Below are positions 21,430-33,515 of a DNA stretch of 64,000 nt, one piece after another. The notes under the pieces were generated by a model. The model was not told where the DNA came from. It did no database searches and saw only the letters and a program-made list of their open reading frames with translations. A program made the translations under genes and the position numbers. The stretch is from Fasciola hepatica (taxonomy: Eukaryota; Platyhelminthes; Trematoda; Plagiorchiida; Fasciolidae), in contig CANUEZ040000165.1 in assembly GCA_948099385.1 (NCBI GenBank), positions 1,004,501-1,068,500 of the forward strand. Direction: 5' to 3'. Numbering within the stretch: the first letter of the stretch is position 1; every line of letters starts with the position of its first letter.

Positions 21430-22440
21430 TCATCTCCATGCTTCACATAACTTCCTACTCCCACAAGACACGCTTACGTCTGTTGGTTTATTGTCGCTTC
21501 CCGACCGCGGTTGATTTTTCCCTGCCGGCCCCCTGCAAGAATATTCACCGCCCTCTAACTGTTCTAACAACCAGCACCTACCCATCCTTCCTTCCTCACA
21601 CTACCCTTCCCCAGGCTTCATCATATCGAACTCTTGGAAAAACTGAGATCCCTCTCCCATCCTTGCCGTATTCTTCAATGGAGTTACCAGCTTCGTCATC
21701 GCTACCAATCCTCTCATCATCTCCACCAAAACCAGAATCATCTTTTTCAATCGTACTCATGAGTGCCCGTTCAATACTAAACAAAATTAAAACCATGAGC
21801 AACTTTGCTCAGACATCAGACTTCGATATTATCATCGTAACTGAAAAGTGGCTAACGGATTCAGTCCCGTCAGATCGAGTTTTTCTAGTTAGTCACTAGA
21901 TGTTCCGAAGAAACAGGCCTCGTTCTGGAAGAGGCCATTCTAATCTTACACAAAACTCTGGAGGCCATTCAAAGTTCTCCTCGGTTAACGATTCTCCAAC
22001 CTAACTCCCACCTTTATAGCGGTTGCATCTATCAGCAACCTGATTCCAAAGCTATCGACGTCGCCAAGATTATCTTTCACTGCTGCCTCGTTCCTCCGAA
22101 CTCGTTGCCGGCGACTTTAATGAACCAAGCTTTTGTTGGAATACCCTATCTGCCCCAAACAACATGTTAGACTTCATACCGTGCATCCGCGTAATGCGCT
22201 GGACACAACACGTAAATGTCCCAGCAAGGGGAAGCAAATTCCTTGATCTGTTGTTCACTATTGGTTTATCCGATGCGCCAGCTAGTAAGCTGGGCCTCTT
22301 CCCGGGAAGTGACCACAGAATGGCGTCCTTCGTCATCGGGGTTCCGCAAGCTTTTGATGAGTCCACCCTCGCCCAGTCATCTCTCTCTTCATCAGTCACC
22401 TGGTATAAACTTATCTGCACGCTTGGATCGTCAGACTGAG
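21430..22440 (+). mobile_element. EEP endonuclease of non-LTR element G
   Basis: The endonuclease begins in the frame at 21438-21899 (MSARSILNKIKTMSNFAQTS, FDIIIVTEKWLTDSVPSD), which keeps the catalytic Glu of the TExWL box. It continues in another frame with ELVAGDFNEPSFCWNT at about 22095-22140, an intact GDFN box, and then FLDLLFTIGLSDAPAS and GLFPGSDHRMASFVIG (22240-22340), which keeps SDH. All three catalytic signatures survive, but at least two frameshifts separate them. Confidence 0.8.
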
Positions 22441-24430
22441 GCGACTTCTTGCAAAGCGACCCTCAGTTGGCCACCGATTCACCATATTCTTACTTATCCA
22501 AAGTGTTATCTGCAATCAATTAAACTCGTGTCATGTCAAACTGAGTTCGTAGTTCAGTCCCGACTCGAAAGCAAAACAAAAATCGAAAGCTTCCGGAGGT
22601 TTATAAAACCGATACTGACTTACATTCTTTCTAGCAGCTTCAAAGTATCTCGGTCTCAACCAGAATCAAAATGACGATATGCTCAAAGAACAAGAAGTAT
22701 CTGCCTTGATGCTTCCTCAAAGTTGGCATACCTGCTGAAGAATAGAAATCAACGCAAGCATGCTGGTATCCTTTCTCCAGTTTTAGCGGACAATGATCAC
22801 ATCATCTCACTTGTGGCAATGGCCGAGGCGCTTCATTCCAACTTTGCTGAATCCATGACTACGGACCCCCTCACTTTACTCCCATATATAGACCCTCTTA
22901 ACGAGCACTCAGCATCTGATTTACAATTTACGCTCAAAGAGGTGTTCGCTCAGCTTATACGTGTCCGGAAGTTCTCGCGCCTTGGCTATGACGGTGTTCT
23001 ACCAACACTTCTACGTCTTGGAGGAACTTATGTCGCAGCTCTACCATTGGAGGTCTACAATATACTTATCAAGTCTGGTACGTTCCCTCAGATTGGAAGG
23101 CTACGATCATCATCCCGGTTCATAAGAAGGGACAAATACGTGACCCCTCAAACACCCGCCCCATCAACCACGCTCCAATTGCGTCTAGGTTGATGGAGTG
23201 CCTCATCAAACAGCCGATGCCTGACTTTCTATTGTCTCATAACATCATCCATATTGGGCAGCGCGGCTTCTTAAAGTCGCCTTCAAGCGCCACTTGCCAG
23301 TACGGCTTTTTTGACCCAATAAAGGCGGCCACCGACAACAGTGAATAAATCATCATTGTATACCTTAATATGAAAAAGGCGTTTGAACTTGTCTCTCACT
23401 ATTTATTACTTACCGAACTCAAAGCTCGTGGATTTTGTCGCTAACAACATCGTGTCTATCGAATCGCCCAACAGTGGTTTCCATTGATGTGTTCCTTACT
23501 GCCTGCTCCGCTCACCTTCGAGGTTATACAAGGCAGTGTACCTGGTCCTTTGTCTTTTCTTATTTACATAAGTGATATATTTCCCGTTTGGCATGATGAT
23601 ATTCCATTTCTTTTCGCTGATGATAATAAGATTATTTATGAGCTTCCTCGTCAAAACCCCAACACTATGTTGGATGGAATTTCTAGTGACCTAATATGAC
23701 ACGGAGACTGTCGCTTTTCTTTAAGTGTGAGTTTCTCAACATCCAAGAGCTGCTACACAGCCTTCAGATGTCAAGTGGCCCACGAGATCCTGCTCATCCA
23801 CGACCTGCTCATTTCATACAGCCCGTTGGTTCGAGACCTTGGTCTTCATTACTTTTTAGTTTTAGGCTTTTTGGGTATATCCCATTCCTGAATGCGAAGA
23901 CAAAAAGAACCGTTGGCTCATCCCAAGAACCTTTCTGCCGAAAGGTTGCAAACTGATCACTTGCAAGTCTCATGCCGGGCCTCTCCTTGAATACTGTCCC
24001 ATTATCTCCACTAGCATGACAAAATGTGGTCGAATTTCTACGGAGTCCGTGCAGCTCCTATTCACCAAACGACTAGTGGGACTTTCCTCCTGTGTGTGTG
24101 TGACTAAGATCGGTGCATCCCATTCAGTCTTGATCCTCTAAGGAGGCTTTGCATGGAACCCAATTACTGTTTTATGTTTATGCTATACCAGCATATGACA
24201 TTCCCATGTACTGAACCCAGCATCCTCATTTCCTCTTTGAATTATGCCTCACTCCATTGATCACTGGAGCTCCCCATGCTCAGATCAAAATAAGCTTTGT
24301 AACCTAAATTTTTCTTGAAAACTACCCAAAGTTATGGAATATACTCCCGATAAACATCCGCGACAGTCTTTTTATCTGTTAGTTCAGGGGCTCGCTGGAC
24401 CACTTCTTGACCGTTCTCAAAGTGATCCTT
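22441..24430 (+). mobile_element. Reverse transcriptase of non-LTR element G
   Basis: A linker and fingers lie at 22723-23193 (DNDHIISLVAMAEALHSNF, RKFSRLGYDGVLPTLLRLGG, LPLEVYNILIKSGTFPQ). Damaged motif A is at about 23350-23390, palm B at 23520 (IQGSVPGPLSFLIYISDIF), and the catalytic box FADD is intact at 23615 (IPFLFADDNKIIYELPR). A thumb follows, and C-terminal remnants reach about 24420 (SYGIYSR, then the equivalent of WNxLP). Multiple stops and frameshifts. Same family as B and H. Confidence 0.85.
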
Positions 24431-24559
24431 CTTACCGACCAGATCGTCATCGAGGAGCTGGTCTAAGAAAACGGGTTTGATTACTGGGATTATGGCACCA
24501 TATCCTAGAACTTTCATTACTAGCGCAACGGCAAACGCCAGGTCCACTATTGTCTTTTA

Positions 24560-24971
24560 CGTTATACTGCACATAATCTATATTACAGTGGTTGCGGTTT
24601 GTTGCCTTTTGTAACTATACCTAGTTCAGCTCTTGACGGTCCTCCTTATTTTAGACAATATTCACGTTTTACTGCCAGTAAGTCAAAGGTTCACAGCTTT
24701 TGTCGACTCCTCCGCCAATAAATTTGTGGCTTTGGATCCTAGGACACCAAGATCCACCGACTACCACTTTACTTGGTCTCTTCAATCTTTTCTCGTTCAT
24801 TTTGGCTACCAGCGCCAGCCTGGGTTTATGTCCAGCCCCATGTTGCCTCCTTTATTTATCTCACTTTAGAATCCTTTATCCCAAACGTCCACCTTCTAAT
24901 AACTACTTGTTGGCCCGTCCCCTCGTCTCACCTCTGAATCTGCCGTCCACCAACTAATACCTCCCTTCCTC
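24560..24971. other. No feature recognised
   Basis: Pyrimidine-rich on the plus strand, with a short frame at 24700-24957 of no known family. Nothing supports a gene here. Confidence 0.3.
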
Positions 24972-25772
24972 TTATGCACCATAGAACTTCCTATTAGCGC
25001 AGCTGAACTCATCTACGTCAGCCAGCACGGGAGGGTCCCTGATAGACTTGATCACGGTCCGGCGCTTTATGAGTGTGATGCACATGTGCTGAACTGTGCT
25101 TTGCAATATTCGTCGTCCCATTCCGTGTGTTTGCTGAGTTCCACTCTGCATTTTTCCAGCCCACACTAGCAACACTCCTGATATCAATGGCACCCATACC
25201 ATAGCGTCTTCTAAAAGTGCAGAAAACATACCACACGCAGAAAATGCGAGAAAGACAAATGCGCATAAAATTGCGATCAAGAGCAGGAGCAATCGCAAGT
25301 TCCTATATGGGCTCAACCACCTCCCAACAAGGAAACAAAAAAATAAATAAGTGGAAAACAAATATTTCTAGTGGGATATATTTGATATCCAAATACCACC
25401 GATATTGGGCCGTGAAGGAAATGGGCTAAATTCACCTATGGGTATGTCTCCCGTCAGCTCAGACCTGATACCGCGGAGAGGAACCTCACATAACCCTTGT
25501 TTGCCCAACAAGCTTTTGGTTTTGACACACGAGACTGACTGGGGTGGCAGTGCACTGGCTTCCCTACACATGTTCATCCACCTTCCGCTCTAATTTTCAA
25601 CTACCCCATACCGCCCTAATGCAAAGATAGAGTTGAACACAATGGCCACCATAGCCCCGACCTTCAACCCATTCATCCGGGCAGCATGTTGATGTACCTG
25701 ACGGCTGAAACCAACCTCCGCGAATCCCAAGATGGGAAGCAGAAGGTAGTGAAAACCGGTCAGCTTTTCCAT
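24972..25772 (-). pseudogene. Unidentified membrane-like reading frame (two stops)
   Basis: One minus frame of 267 codons runs from an ATG at 25772 to 24972, interrupted only at 25590 (TAG) and 25368. The three parts share the same phase. A hydrophobic start (FHYLLLPILGFAEVGF) is followed by KVGAMVAIVFNSIFALGRYG. Then comes a polar region with several Cys and a GGIWISN motif, a long hydrophobic segment (LRLLLLLIAILCAFVFLAF) and a further one (WVPLISGVLLVWAG). That suggests up to four membrane segments, loosely like a claudin/PMP22 topology, but no diagnostic motif is seen. It could be a decayed host gene copy or a chance antisense frame of an old transposon. Low confidence. Confidence 0.25.
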
Positions 25773-26250
25773 TCATGCTCTTCTGTTAAAATGCGGCCAT
25801 CTCCATGCCCCAGCATCCAAGCCAAGCTCAGGTTTAAAACCAAAATTAAAAGAGATATCAGCCAGCGGTATCAGAACTATATAGACACAAAGGCTGCATG
25901 TGTCATATATCCCGCAGACCAGTTATACAAACAGCTATCTGCATTACACCACGTCATTAATCGTACTGTTATTGGTATAGTTTCCATCAAGGTATCTAGG
26001 GAAATCAATTACCGGCAGCTTCTCAAGCTATTCCTGAAGCCTAAAATAAATCAGGGTTTTTTCTAAGGGATAAATTTCAAGGTCAGCAACTGGTTTATAA
26101 ATCCACTTCTTTCAAAATTCTTTGGGATATCATGCCTAAATCAACCACCAATCGCCTCATTTATCGAGTGGCAAGCCGGGTCATCTTAGAATTTGTAAGC
26201 GCCCTGGACTTTCTACCTCCTCGGCACCTTGCTCAGTACCGCTGATCGAT

Positions 26251-28440
26251 ATGTACAGTGAAGTAAGTGACAAATATAAAGAGCTTCAGCAAGACCAGTT
26301 GTCCTTAGGGAGACAGTTACGATCCACGGATGATGGGTCGATAACGCTGTTGTCATTCGCATATATCGTCGATCCCTCAAAACATCCGCCCACTAAGAGT
26401 CATCTATCAGCTAGCTGCCTCCTGGATTCAGTTGCGTCTGAAGTCCACAGAGGGATAAAGCATTCCAAAAATGCCGTAGTTTTCAATGTTTCAGATCGTT
26501 TGCCACCTTTTTTGATCGAACGGTCATTCCTCATGGCTTGTGGTACGTCAGGCTACGAGAGATACTACAAAAGATTCAGAAAACGGTCGCAACGTAAAAC
26601 GAGCCCGCTACAGTTTCAGTCCCTAGAGGAGAGATCTGCCATGGAATTCGTTAGAAAGAGAGAGCCCATCGCAAAGTCCATTTCATTCAGGAATGCGAAA
26701 ATTACGCCTGATAAAATCAACTGCAAGAGGAGGTCCTTGGGTCGGGTGCAGGCATCCGAGTACTCCCACTACCCTCTGATCCAGCTCCACAGTGTCTTCC
26801 TGAAAAAACTCTCACCGTCAATAACTCGTCACCACTGCCGATGACCGGTGCAAAAGCTCAAATTATGAACCGAGACTTAACCCGTTCGCCTCTAAAACCA
26901 AAATGTCCCTCTGTAGGGCTCCAAGTTGCACCCCAGTCTGCACCACTGTCTACGAACAACTGGGCACTACAGCCCCTCATCTCAGCCAGCAGCCATTTAC
27001 ACCCAGGTCTGTCCGTCGGACGAGCGAACAAATCGCCCGATAGAAAAAAGCCCCACCCCGTGCCGAACAGACAGAAACAAAGATGAATCCTAGTGGTTCG
27101 GTGGCAGCTTCAACCCCGTCACAAGTTCCTCCCAAAGGCTGAGACACCGACTGCGTTGAAGGAGTCACTCTCCCAGCTTCAGTCTACAGTCAACATATGA
27201 TCTCTCGCGCTCCGGCCAATCGAGCTGTTACTCATCGGCGTCCCCCAACGCAGCCGTATTTACAAAGTCTCGTCGCTCACCCTGGAGCTAGCCCTACAGT
27301 GCACCTATTCGTTCCTTCGGAAATCCGCTAACCCAACTGCCACATACCAAATCCATCGACTGAGACGCCGCCGTCATCAAGTCTACAGACGCACTACCAC
27401 ATCACAAATTTTCCACTAAGTTAACCGTCTCCTTTGTTAGTTCTATCAATCCCGAATCATGCAGAAAGTGTTACCAGCATGGTTTCCAACAGGTACCACA
27501 AGATGTGGCCCGAGCCTGACCATTTTCCGCTTCATGGTTTTCCCCATCTGACCCCTCCGCAACTTCAACATCCTCCGCTCCCTTATCATTCAACATCTCC
27601 GTATTCTACCCTGGCCTTGCTGCACACTATGCAAACTGAACCCTCATACCAAAGCCTATTTCATCGCCAGCCCTTTCATTACTACTCCACCCCCTCCTAC
27701 TCATTTCGCGGAGACCTGCGAGATGCCTGCCGCTTCAACAAACTCTATCCATAACGTTATACCCGTAGCAATCCAATCCCATCTACTCTGCCATCCGTCA
27801 CTCCCCTCCCAAAGCCGCTATCGAGACAACGGTTGCTGCTCCACCACTGCCCTCTACGCCCATACTGACCCCCTAGAATCCCTATTTAATCCCTCCCGAT
27901 TCATACGCGATCTGCCTCAAATGTCCCACCTAGAGTCACCATGTCCTCCTCCAGATCTATTATCCGGCGTTATCAAATCACCCCAGCATCCCGTGTTAAT
28001 CTCTACTAGACTTCATGTGTGTTTGGCGGTCACCGACAATATTTCTAGAGAAACCTTTCGCCTCCATAGTGACCCACCATCGCCCTTTGTAGCATTCCCA
28101 CGATTTTATCGTGGTTTCCCTCCAAAGGCTCCATTAGACACCGCCTTTGTACCTCTTGATCGTTTATCCAGCCCTGCTCATCCGAGGCCTCATTCAGTAC
28201 TGCTCCCTATTAGACTTCCAGAGTGTCTCACCTAACATGCATCCTGCGACAGTTACTCTTCTGATGTTCCCATAGACTTGAAGCCCTTTAATCAGGCTTC
28301 CTATAAAGGTGACAACACCATATCCTACAAACCACTACCATGTAATCCACCTGCTAATCTCCCGGCCCATTTACTACTCCACCTGTTGACGCCCTGCTGC
28401 TTGACAACCCGGCTGCCGGAAGCCCGCTTGGCCCCAGTAG
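26251..28440 (+). mobile_element. ORF1 region of non-LTR element H
   Basis: The open frame of 197 codons at 26251-26844 carries the family ORF1 domain: HSKNAVVFNVSDRLPPFL, ERYYKRFRKRSQRKTSPLQF and AMEFVRKREPIAKSISF. Downstream, 26845-28440 is rich in Pro, Ser and His codons with intermittent stops. The part at 27180-27525 occurs again, inverted, at 31315-31640. ORF1 binds the element's RNA. The sequence 25780-26250, just upstream, has no recognised motif and may be its 5' untranslated part. Confidence 0.65.
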
Positions 28441-28549
28441 GCATCCGCCCACCTCAAGTGAAGCCCTAGGGCCCTGAAGTTTTAAAACTACAGACAGGAC
28501 TTCCCTTCTACTGAATTCCTGTTTGCTGTTGAACAAAATAATGGCTAAG

Positions 28550-29110
28550 GGAAACATGTACTTGCTTCTAGTTTTGACATCTTTCTGGTGACGGAAACGT
28601 GGTTGGCTGATCAAACCCCAACTGACGTTGTTTCGTTTGTGGGTGATAATTCCGTTCGAGTAAGCAGGGTAAACCGCCGAGGCCGTGGCTGTCTCGCATA
28701 CAATGAACAAAAATTCACTACAACCCTCCTCCACCACCCAGTGCTCCACTGTATCCCTACTCTCCTTCGCCCGCAGTCCAAATTCCTGGAAACGTGTTGT
28801 GCATTGGGTGCTTCTATTGGGCACCCACTTTTAGTTACTCTGAACCTTCGCACATCATAAGGGCTTTCGAGTATATTTCCACTTTATTTTTGGGTCCTAG
28901 TATCATAGCAGGAGACTTCACCAGCCCCGCATTTGGTGGCGTACAATGACTGCCCCTCTCATTTATCCGATTTCTTTCTGGACACCCACGATGCAGGCTG
29001 GACACGGCATATCTCCACTCCAAAAAGGCATAACTAAATCCTTGACTTGGTCCTCATCCATGGCCCTCCTAGCGCGAACGTCTCCATCGCATAAAACCTT
29101 TCCGGTAGTG
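28550..29110 (+). mobile_element. EEP endonuclease of non-LTR element H
   Basis: The sense frame at 28570-28850 reads FDIFLVTETWLADQTPTD, with the catalytic TETWL, and VNRRGRGCLAYNEQKFTTT. A further part at 28900-29050 in another frame has the remains of the GDF box (IIAGDFTSPAFGG, near 28907) and the region before the final SDH box, which I could not find. Frameshifted and inactive. Confidence 0.7.
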
Positions 29111-29199
29111 GCCAAAAAATGGTCACGTGTCAACTCGCCTTTACATAAGAATCATGCCCACCTGAGGTTGCCGAAAGGCAGGGCCAATACTCTTGTGGA

Positions 29200-30330
29200 C
29201 TGAATAAATGGGCCTAGTTGTCTACTCTCCTCCGGAGCATTGACTGGTCTGACTTCTTCCTAACATCTAATCTGCGAAGAGCAGCAGATGTGTCCCATGC
29301 CAGGTTGCTCTCCTCCATAAATAGCCTGGCCCCAACCGTTAGGCTTATTAGAGCCAAGGCTACCAAAATTAACGGACTTCGAAAAACGTCGAGAGCCCCA
29401 GAACCCATTTCTCAGGAATAAGGACTTCTCTCTGATACTCAGAGTAAGCAGACTCTGCTGTGATCTCTGTGCAGCAACCGAGAACAGACTCACAAATCAC
29501 AAAAGGGCTGCACTACAACAGCCTCACAGGGCAAAGGTTCTCTCAAGACTGCTAAAATCTCGCAACTAGCACAGCATTGAAAACAATATCCCACTCTTAA
29601 TCCAAGATGGCACTCACTTTGATTTGCCAGAAGATAGGGCTGAGGCTTTCAGATGCCATTTCGCATCAGATCTTCGATTGTTTTCGGGCTCATGGAGAGG
29701 ATTGTGAAGGACCAGTTTACAAATTTCCTGACTTCTAGAAGGCTTATTAACCAAGCTTAGCATAGATACTTAGAATGCCCTTCGCGTCTCACGTGTCGGG
29801 TGGACTTCATCGATTTAATCAATTCCCATGCCGAAAGCAACGAGTCAACCAACGCCATCCTTTTCAATATGACTAAAGCTTTCGACCGCGTATCTAACAC
29901 TCGCCTACTGCCAAAAATGAAATCCTGCAGATTCGCCGAACCCATTCTGCCATGGCTATTGTCTTACCTCGCTAAACTTTCTCAAACTATCACAGCCAGT
30001 AGGACATTCTCCCGGCCCAAACAAATTACTGGCGGGGTAGCAGAGGGTAGCTTTCTAGGCCCTCCCTTATTTCTCATGTACACAGATGGCGTCTTCTAAG
30101 TGGTGATTCATGGCATGACATTCCTTTGGGCTGAGAAAATAAAGCTGGTCTATGCTTTTGAGGGGGAAGTCCCGCACTCTGTTTAGGTGATATTCTGTCA
30201 GATATAAAGTCCACTGGTGAATGGTGTACTCAAAAACTGATGACGTTTTCAGCGGCTGAAAGCTCCCTTCTGCCCTAAAAATGCCACGTTTCACCTGCCC
30301 CTCTCACAACAAACGGTCAGTCGGTTCCCA
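29200..30330 (+). mobile_element. Reverse transcriptase of non-LTR element H
   Basis: A linker and fingers lie at 29220-29700. Palm A follows at about 29855 (AILFNMTKAFDRVSNTRLL), where the catalytic Asp is replaced by Asn as in element B, then palm B at 30020 (ITGGVAEGSFLGPPLFLMYT). The catalytic box is degraded (GMTFLWAEKIKLVYAFE in place of FADDIK). Element B retains SADD there. The thumb runs into the C-terminal part. Confidence 0.8.
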
Positions 30331-30968
30331 ATACCAACGTGTCACCAGGCCTGAGTCTGCATTATTCCTGTTCCCTTAACCCCCGCGGACAAGCACTGAC
30401 TCAAGTTGGCAGGGCTAGTAGGATGATTGCACTTATCCTCAGAGCATACTGTGCTCAGAAGAGCGAGATCCTGATGTTCAAGACACCGGTTGAGTCGCTG
30501 TTGGAATAGTGCCCCTGGTCTTATCGTTGATGCGAAAAACTGCCGGGTCAGTGCGGAGAAAAAGCAAAGCTCCTTCACTCAAGAATTACTTGGCCCAACA
30601 TTTTGCACTCAAAAGCCCGTTCATGTGATTACACACTTGGTTCCTCTAGTGGGACTCGTTATTCCCTCCGTCACAGAAAATTCTCCAATACAACCCTCCA
30701 ATCTAGGCTCTCAATCAGGTCTAAATATTACTCGGCTATCTATCCAAGTCTCTGGGATAAGCTTCCTGACTCACTGCGATGGTGTAGCACTCCTAAAACG
30801 TTTGAAGAAGCATGAAAAAGGATCCTTGAAGCATCTTCTTTAGGCAGTATGAACTGCAATGGAATAAATTTAGATGAACCATATGAAAACTGCCTTGGTT
30901 ATTACACTACAACTGGTCACAGTCTTTTGCGTCTGACCCCCAAATCATGACCCGCCTGATAATCTCGT

Positions 30969-31004
<36 letters not shown>
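30331..31004 (+). mobile_element. C-terminus, 3' end and (AT)n tail of element H
   Basis: The RT C-terminus (RSKYYSAIYPSLWDKLPDSL, near 30720) is followed by the conserved 3'-terminal block at 30890-30965 (ttgcgtctgaccc, catgacccgcctgat) and an (AT)n tract at 30970-31004. The same block-plus-TA order ends element B. Compared with element B, this copy has lost about 85 bases at 30600, between cttggccc and attttgcac. Confidence 0.75.
30970..31004. repeat. (AT)n microsatellite, 3' tail of element H
   Basis: About 17 AT units, flanked on the left by the conserved non-LTR 3' block and on the right by the inverted element fragment at 31009. Confidence 0.95.
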
Positions 31005-31008
<4 letters not shown>

Positions 31009-31640
31009 CGCACCCAACTCTGCATTTAGGATTGAAAGATGGGCCAAGTAATTCTTGAGTGAAGGAGCTTTGCTTTTTCTCCGCACTGACCCGGTCAGTT
31101 TTTCGCATCAACGATAAGACCAGGGGCACTATTCCAACAGCGACTCAACCGGTGTCTTGAACATCAGGATCTCGCTCTTCTGAGCACAGTATGCTCTGAG
31201 GATAAGTGCAATCATCCTACTAGCCCTGCCAACTTGAGTCAGTGCTTGTCCACGGGGGTTAAGGGAACAGTAATGATGCAGGCCCAGGTCTGTTACACGT
31301 GGGTAGCGGTAAAGGGTTGGGCACGGGCCACATCTTGTGGTACCTGTTGGAAACCATACTGGTAACACGTTCTGCATGATTCGGGATTGATAGAACTAAC
31401 AAAGGAGACGGTTAACTTAGTGGAAAATTTGTGATGTGGTAGTGCGTCTGTAGACTTGATGACGGCGGCGTCTCAGTCGATGGATTTGGTATGTGGCAGT
31501 TGGGTTAGCGGATTTCCGAAGGAACGAATAGGTGCACTGTAGGGCTAGGTCCAGGGTGAGCGACGAGACTTTGTAAATACGGCTGCGTTGGGGGACGCCG
31601 ATGAGTAACAGCTCGACTGGCCGGAGCGCGAGAGTTCATA
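31009..31640 (-). mobile_element. Inverted, internally deleted copy related to element H
   Basis: On the minus strand, 31640-31315 matches 27180-27525 of H (cgctccggcc, ACTCATCGGCGTCCCC, CATCGACTGAGACGCC). It then jumps to the C-terminal region matching 30342-30600 (GACTCAAGTTGGCAGGGCT, CACCGGTTGAGTCGCTGTT). The intervening 2.8 kb (endonuclease and RT) is missing. At the other end it contains the gcgaact-side stretch that H lacks but element B has at 7640-7690, so it was not copied from H in its present form. Confidence 0.75.
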
Positions 31641-31689
31641 GGCAGACTGATCTGGGCGTATGCTCTCGGTAATTTGAAATCACATTCAA

Positions 31690-32059
31690 CCCCGAGTCGT
31701 GATGCTTGTGGTTTCTCATGACCTCAATGAACACCAGCACGTTTGCATCCGCATGAAACAGCCTCAGATGTTGTTTCACACTGTTTTTTCCATCCTCACC
31801 GACAGCTGGTGCGATGACCGGTCTGCTGTCTTCCCCCTTTCCCCATTCGTCTTCCTGATCCGCTCTCTTCCATTGTTTTATTCCTCTTTCTCAAATGGGT
31901 CTCTTCCCCCCATTTACCAATTACCAACCTGAATATTTTGCACTATGGCTAGGCCCCTTGCTTGATATCTCCCTACATCTTCGTTATCACCGGACTACCC
32001 CAGAATACTTCCAGTCTCCGTCCTCCGATCCCCATAGGTTAGCCCACTCCCCGTGAGGT
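31690..32059. other. No feature recognised
   Basis: Sense-strand pyrimidine-rich DNA without recognised domains, possibly the 5' continuation of R2 copy b. Confidence 0.3.
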
Positions 32060-33515
32060 AACGAAATTTCCATTTTCTGGTTTCTTATAAAGCGACAACC
32101 ACAACCCATAGCTTGAACATTCTCCAGACAGCCACACTCCTGATTTCTTTCAGGTCACGCTGGTTACCCAGGTAGCCACCAGCCAACTCGACGTTACACC
32201 CAAAATGACGTACGGACCAAACGATTTGATCAGTCGGACTGGAAATGGTCTAACCCATACCCGTGCCTGTTGACTTTATATGGTCACCGTATATGGCTGA
32301 CCAGTGACCATAATACCATAACCGCTGTAACACTCTCTCTTGAAAGTCTCACCGGATCGCGGGGTGGATTCTTGGCACTGATTATCACCCCACATCTACT
32401 AAGCATCTTTTTCTCTTACTCGATGCAGACAGTTCCATACATTCAGCTTTGCGGTACGGAATCTTCGGCCGGAATCTAGCCCTCACCGCTGAGCTTCCAA
32501 TTTACTTTGCCCAGTTAGTCAACCTAGTCCATTTTTGCCCGCTAACATCACCTTTCGCTGCCTGCCATCACCTGCACCCAAGGCCCTTATGAAACAAAAT
32601 ACTAGCCATCTGCTGCCAAACAGAATTTGGTTATTAATTTTTTTACCATTCTTACAGAAAATTTCATCTTCACATTCTTCCAACCTCTGCTTGCCCGTAT
32701 CATTAGTGTTTGTCTTCAGTAGCCTGTTTCTTCGACAGCTCCATTTAGAAAGTCCGTTCTGCCCTCATACGGCATTCATACTCTCCAAAAGTATATTGTA
32801 TTCCTCGTGAAGATTTTGCCTTCATGAGAATTTATTTGTGGAACTTAAATTACCTATACAAAGAGGTTTACATATTATCACATCCAACTCACTTGCATCC
32901 AAGTCACAAGCCCCCCTCACAATTAGTTACCCAATGTTGGGTCAGTGTTTGCTAGTCCGATGGCATCTCTGACTGCATCTTGCTAGCCTTATGCAGAATT
33001 TATTTTCAACCGTGTGCTTTGGTAACTCCCTCACCCGACTCCTCGTGAGAGATCCTCCTAGTATCCGGTGATGCACACTCCAGTCTTTTTCTGGACGCCC
33101 CGAACCGTTGCAGTCATTTTTCGGCACCCGTATTATTTCTGCCTCAACTCCCTGTCCAAGTTTTGCTGTCCGACGCCTGTTGATTACCTGGCTTTCGCGA
33201 ATGCTGCACTTTTACCATTCTCCAGTATGGCCTGTAGCAGCACTTCCAAGTTTGTCCAGCCATCCACAACGCCTCCAGTTCAAAGCTGTTCTACAATTCC
33301 CGCGTTAACCATCCCCACTTTAGTTCACTCAAACACTACTCAGATCTGTTGTATTATTTCTGCCACTGTGTGATTCCTAAATTTCGGAATTTTGAATACT
33401 TCATACTGCTATGCACCGCCGTATTATCTGCTCATGCCCTGTGCATGTTTCTTGACTAAGGTCACAAAATATACCGTTATCTTGATCAATATCATTATCA
33501 TCAACCTAGTTGCCT
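32060..33515 (+). repeat. Repeat family R2, copy b (sense)
   Basis: Colinear with the reverse complement of 4850-6060 (blocks listed at that entry). The spacing between the two best blocks is about 815 bp here and 735 bp in copy a, so small indels have accumulated. It ends near 33480-33515 in gatcaatatcattatcatcaa, a degenerate version of the (TCAAT)n tail of copy a. No coding function is recognised; the frames at 32535-32810 and 33068-33373 are Pro/Ser/Leu-rich and unsupported. Confidence 0.55.

Noticed and set aside
26251..30960. An intact, mobile non-LTR retrotransposon
   Set aside because: Although ORF1, endonuclease, RT and tail are all present in order, the RT catalytic box is WAEK in place of FADD, palm A has lost its Asp and several frameshifts occur.
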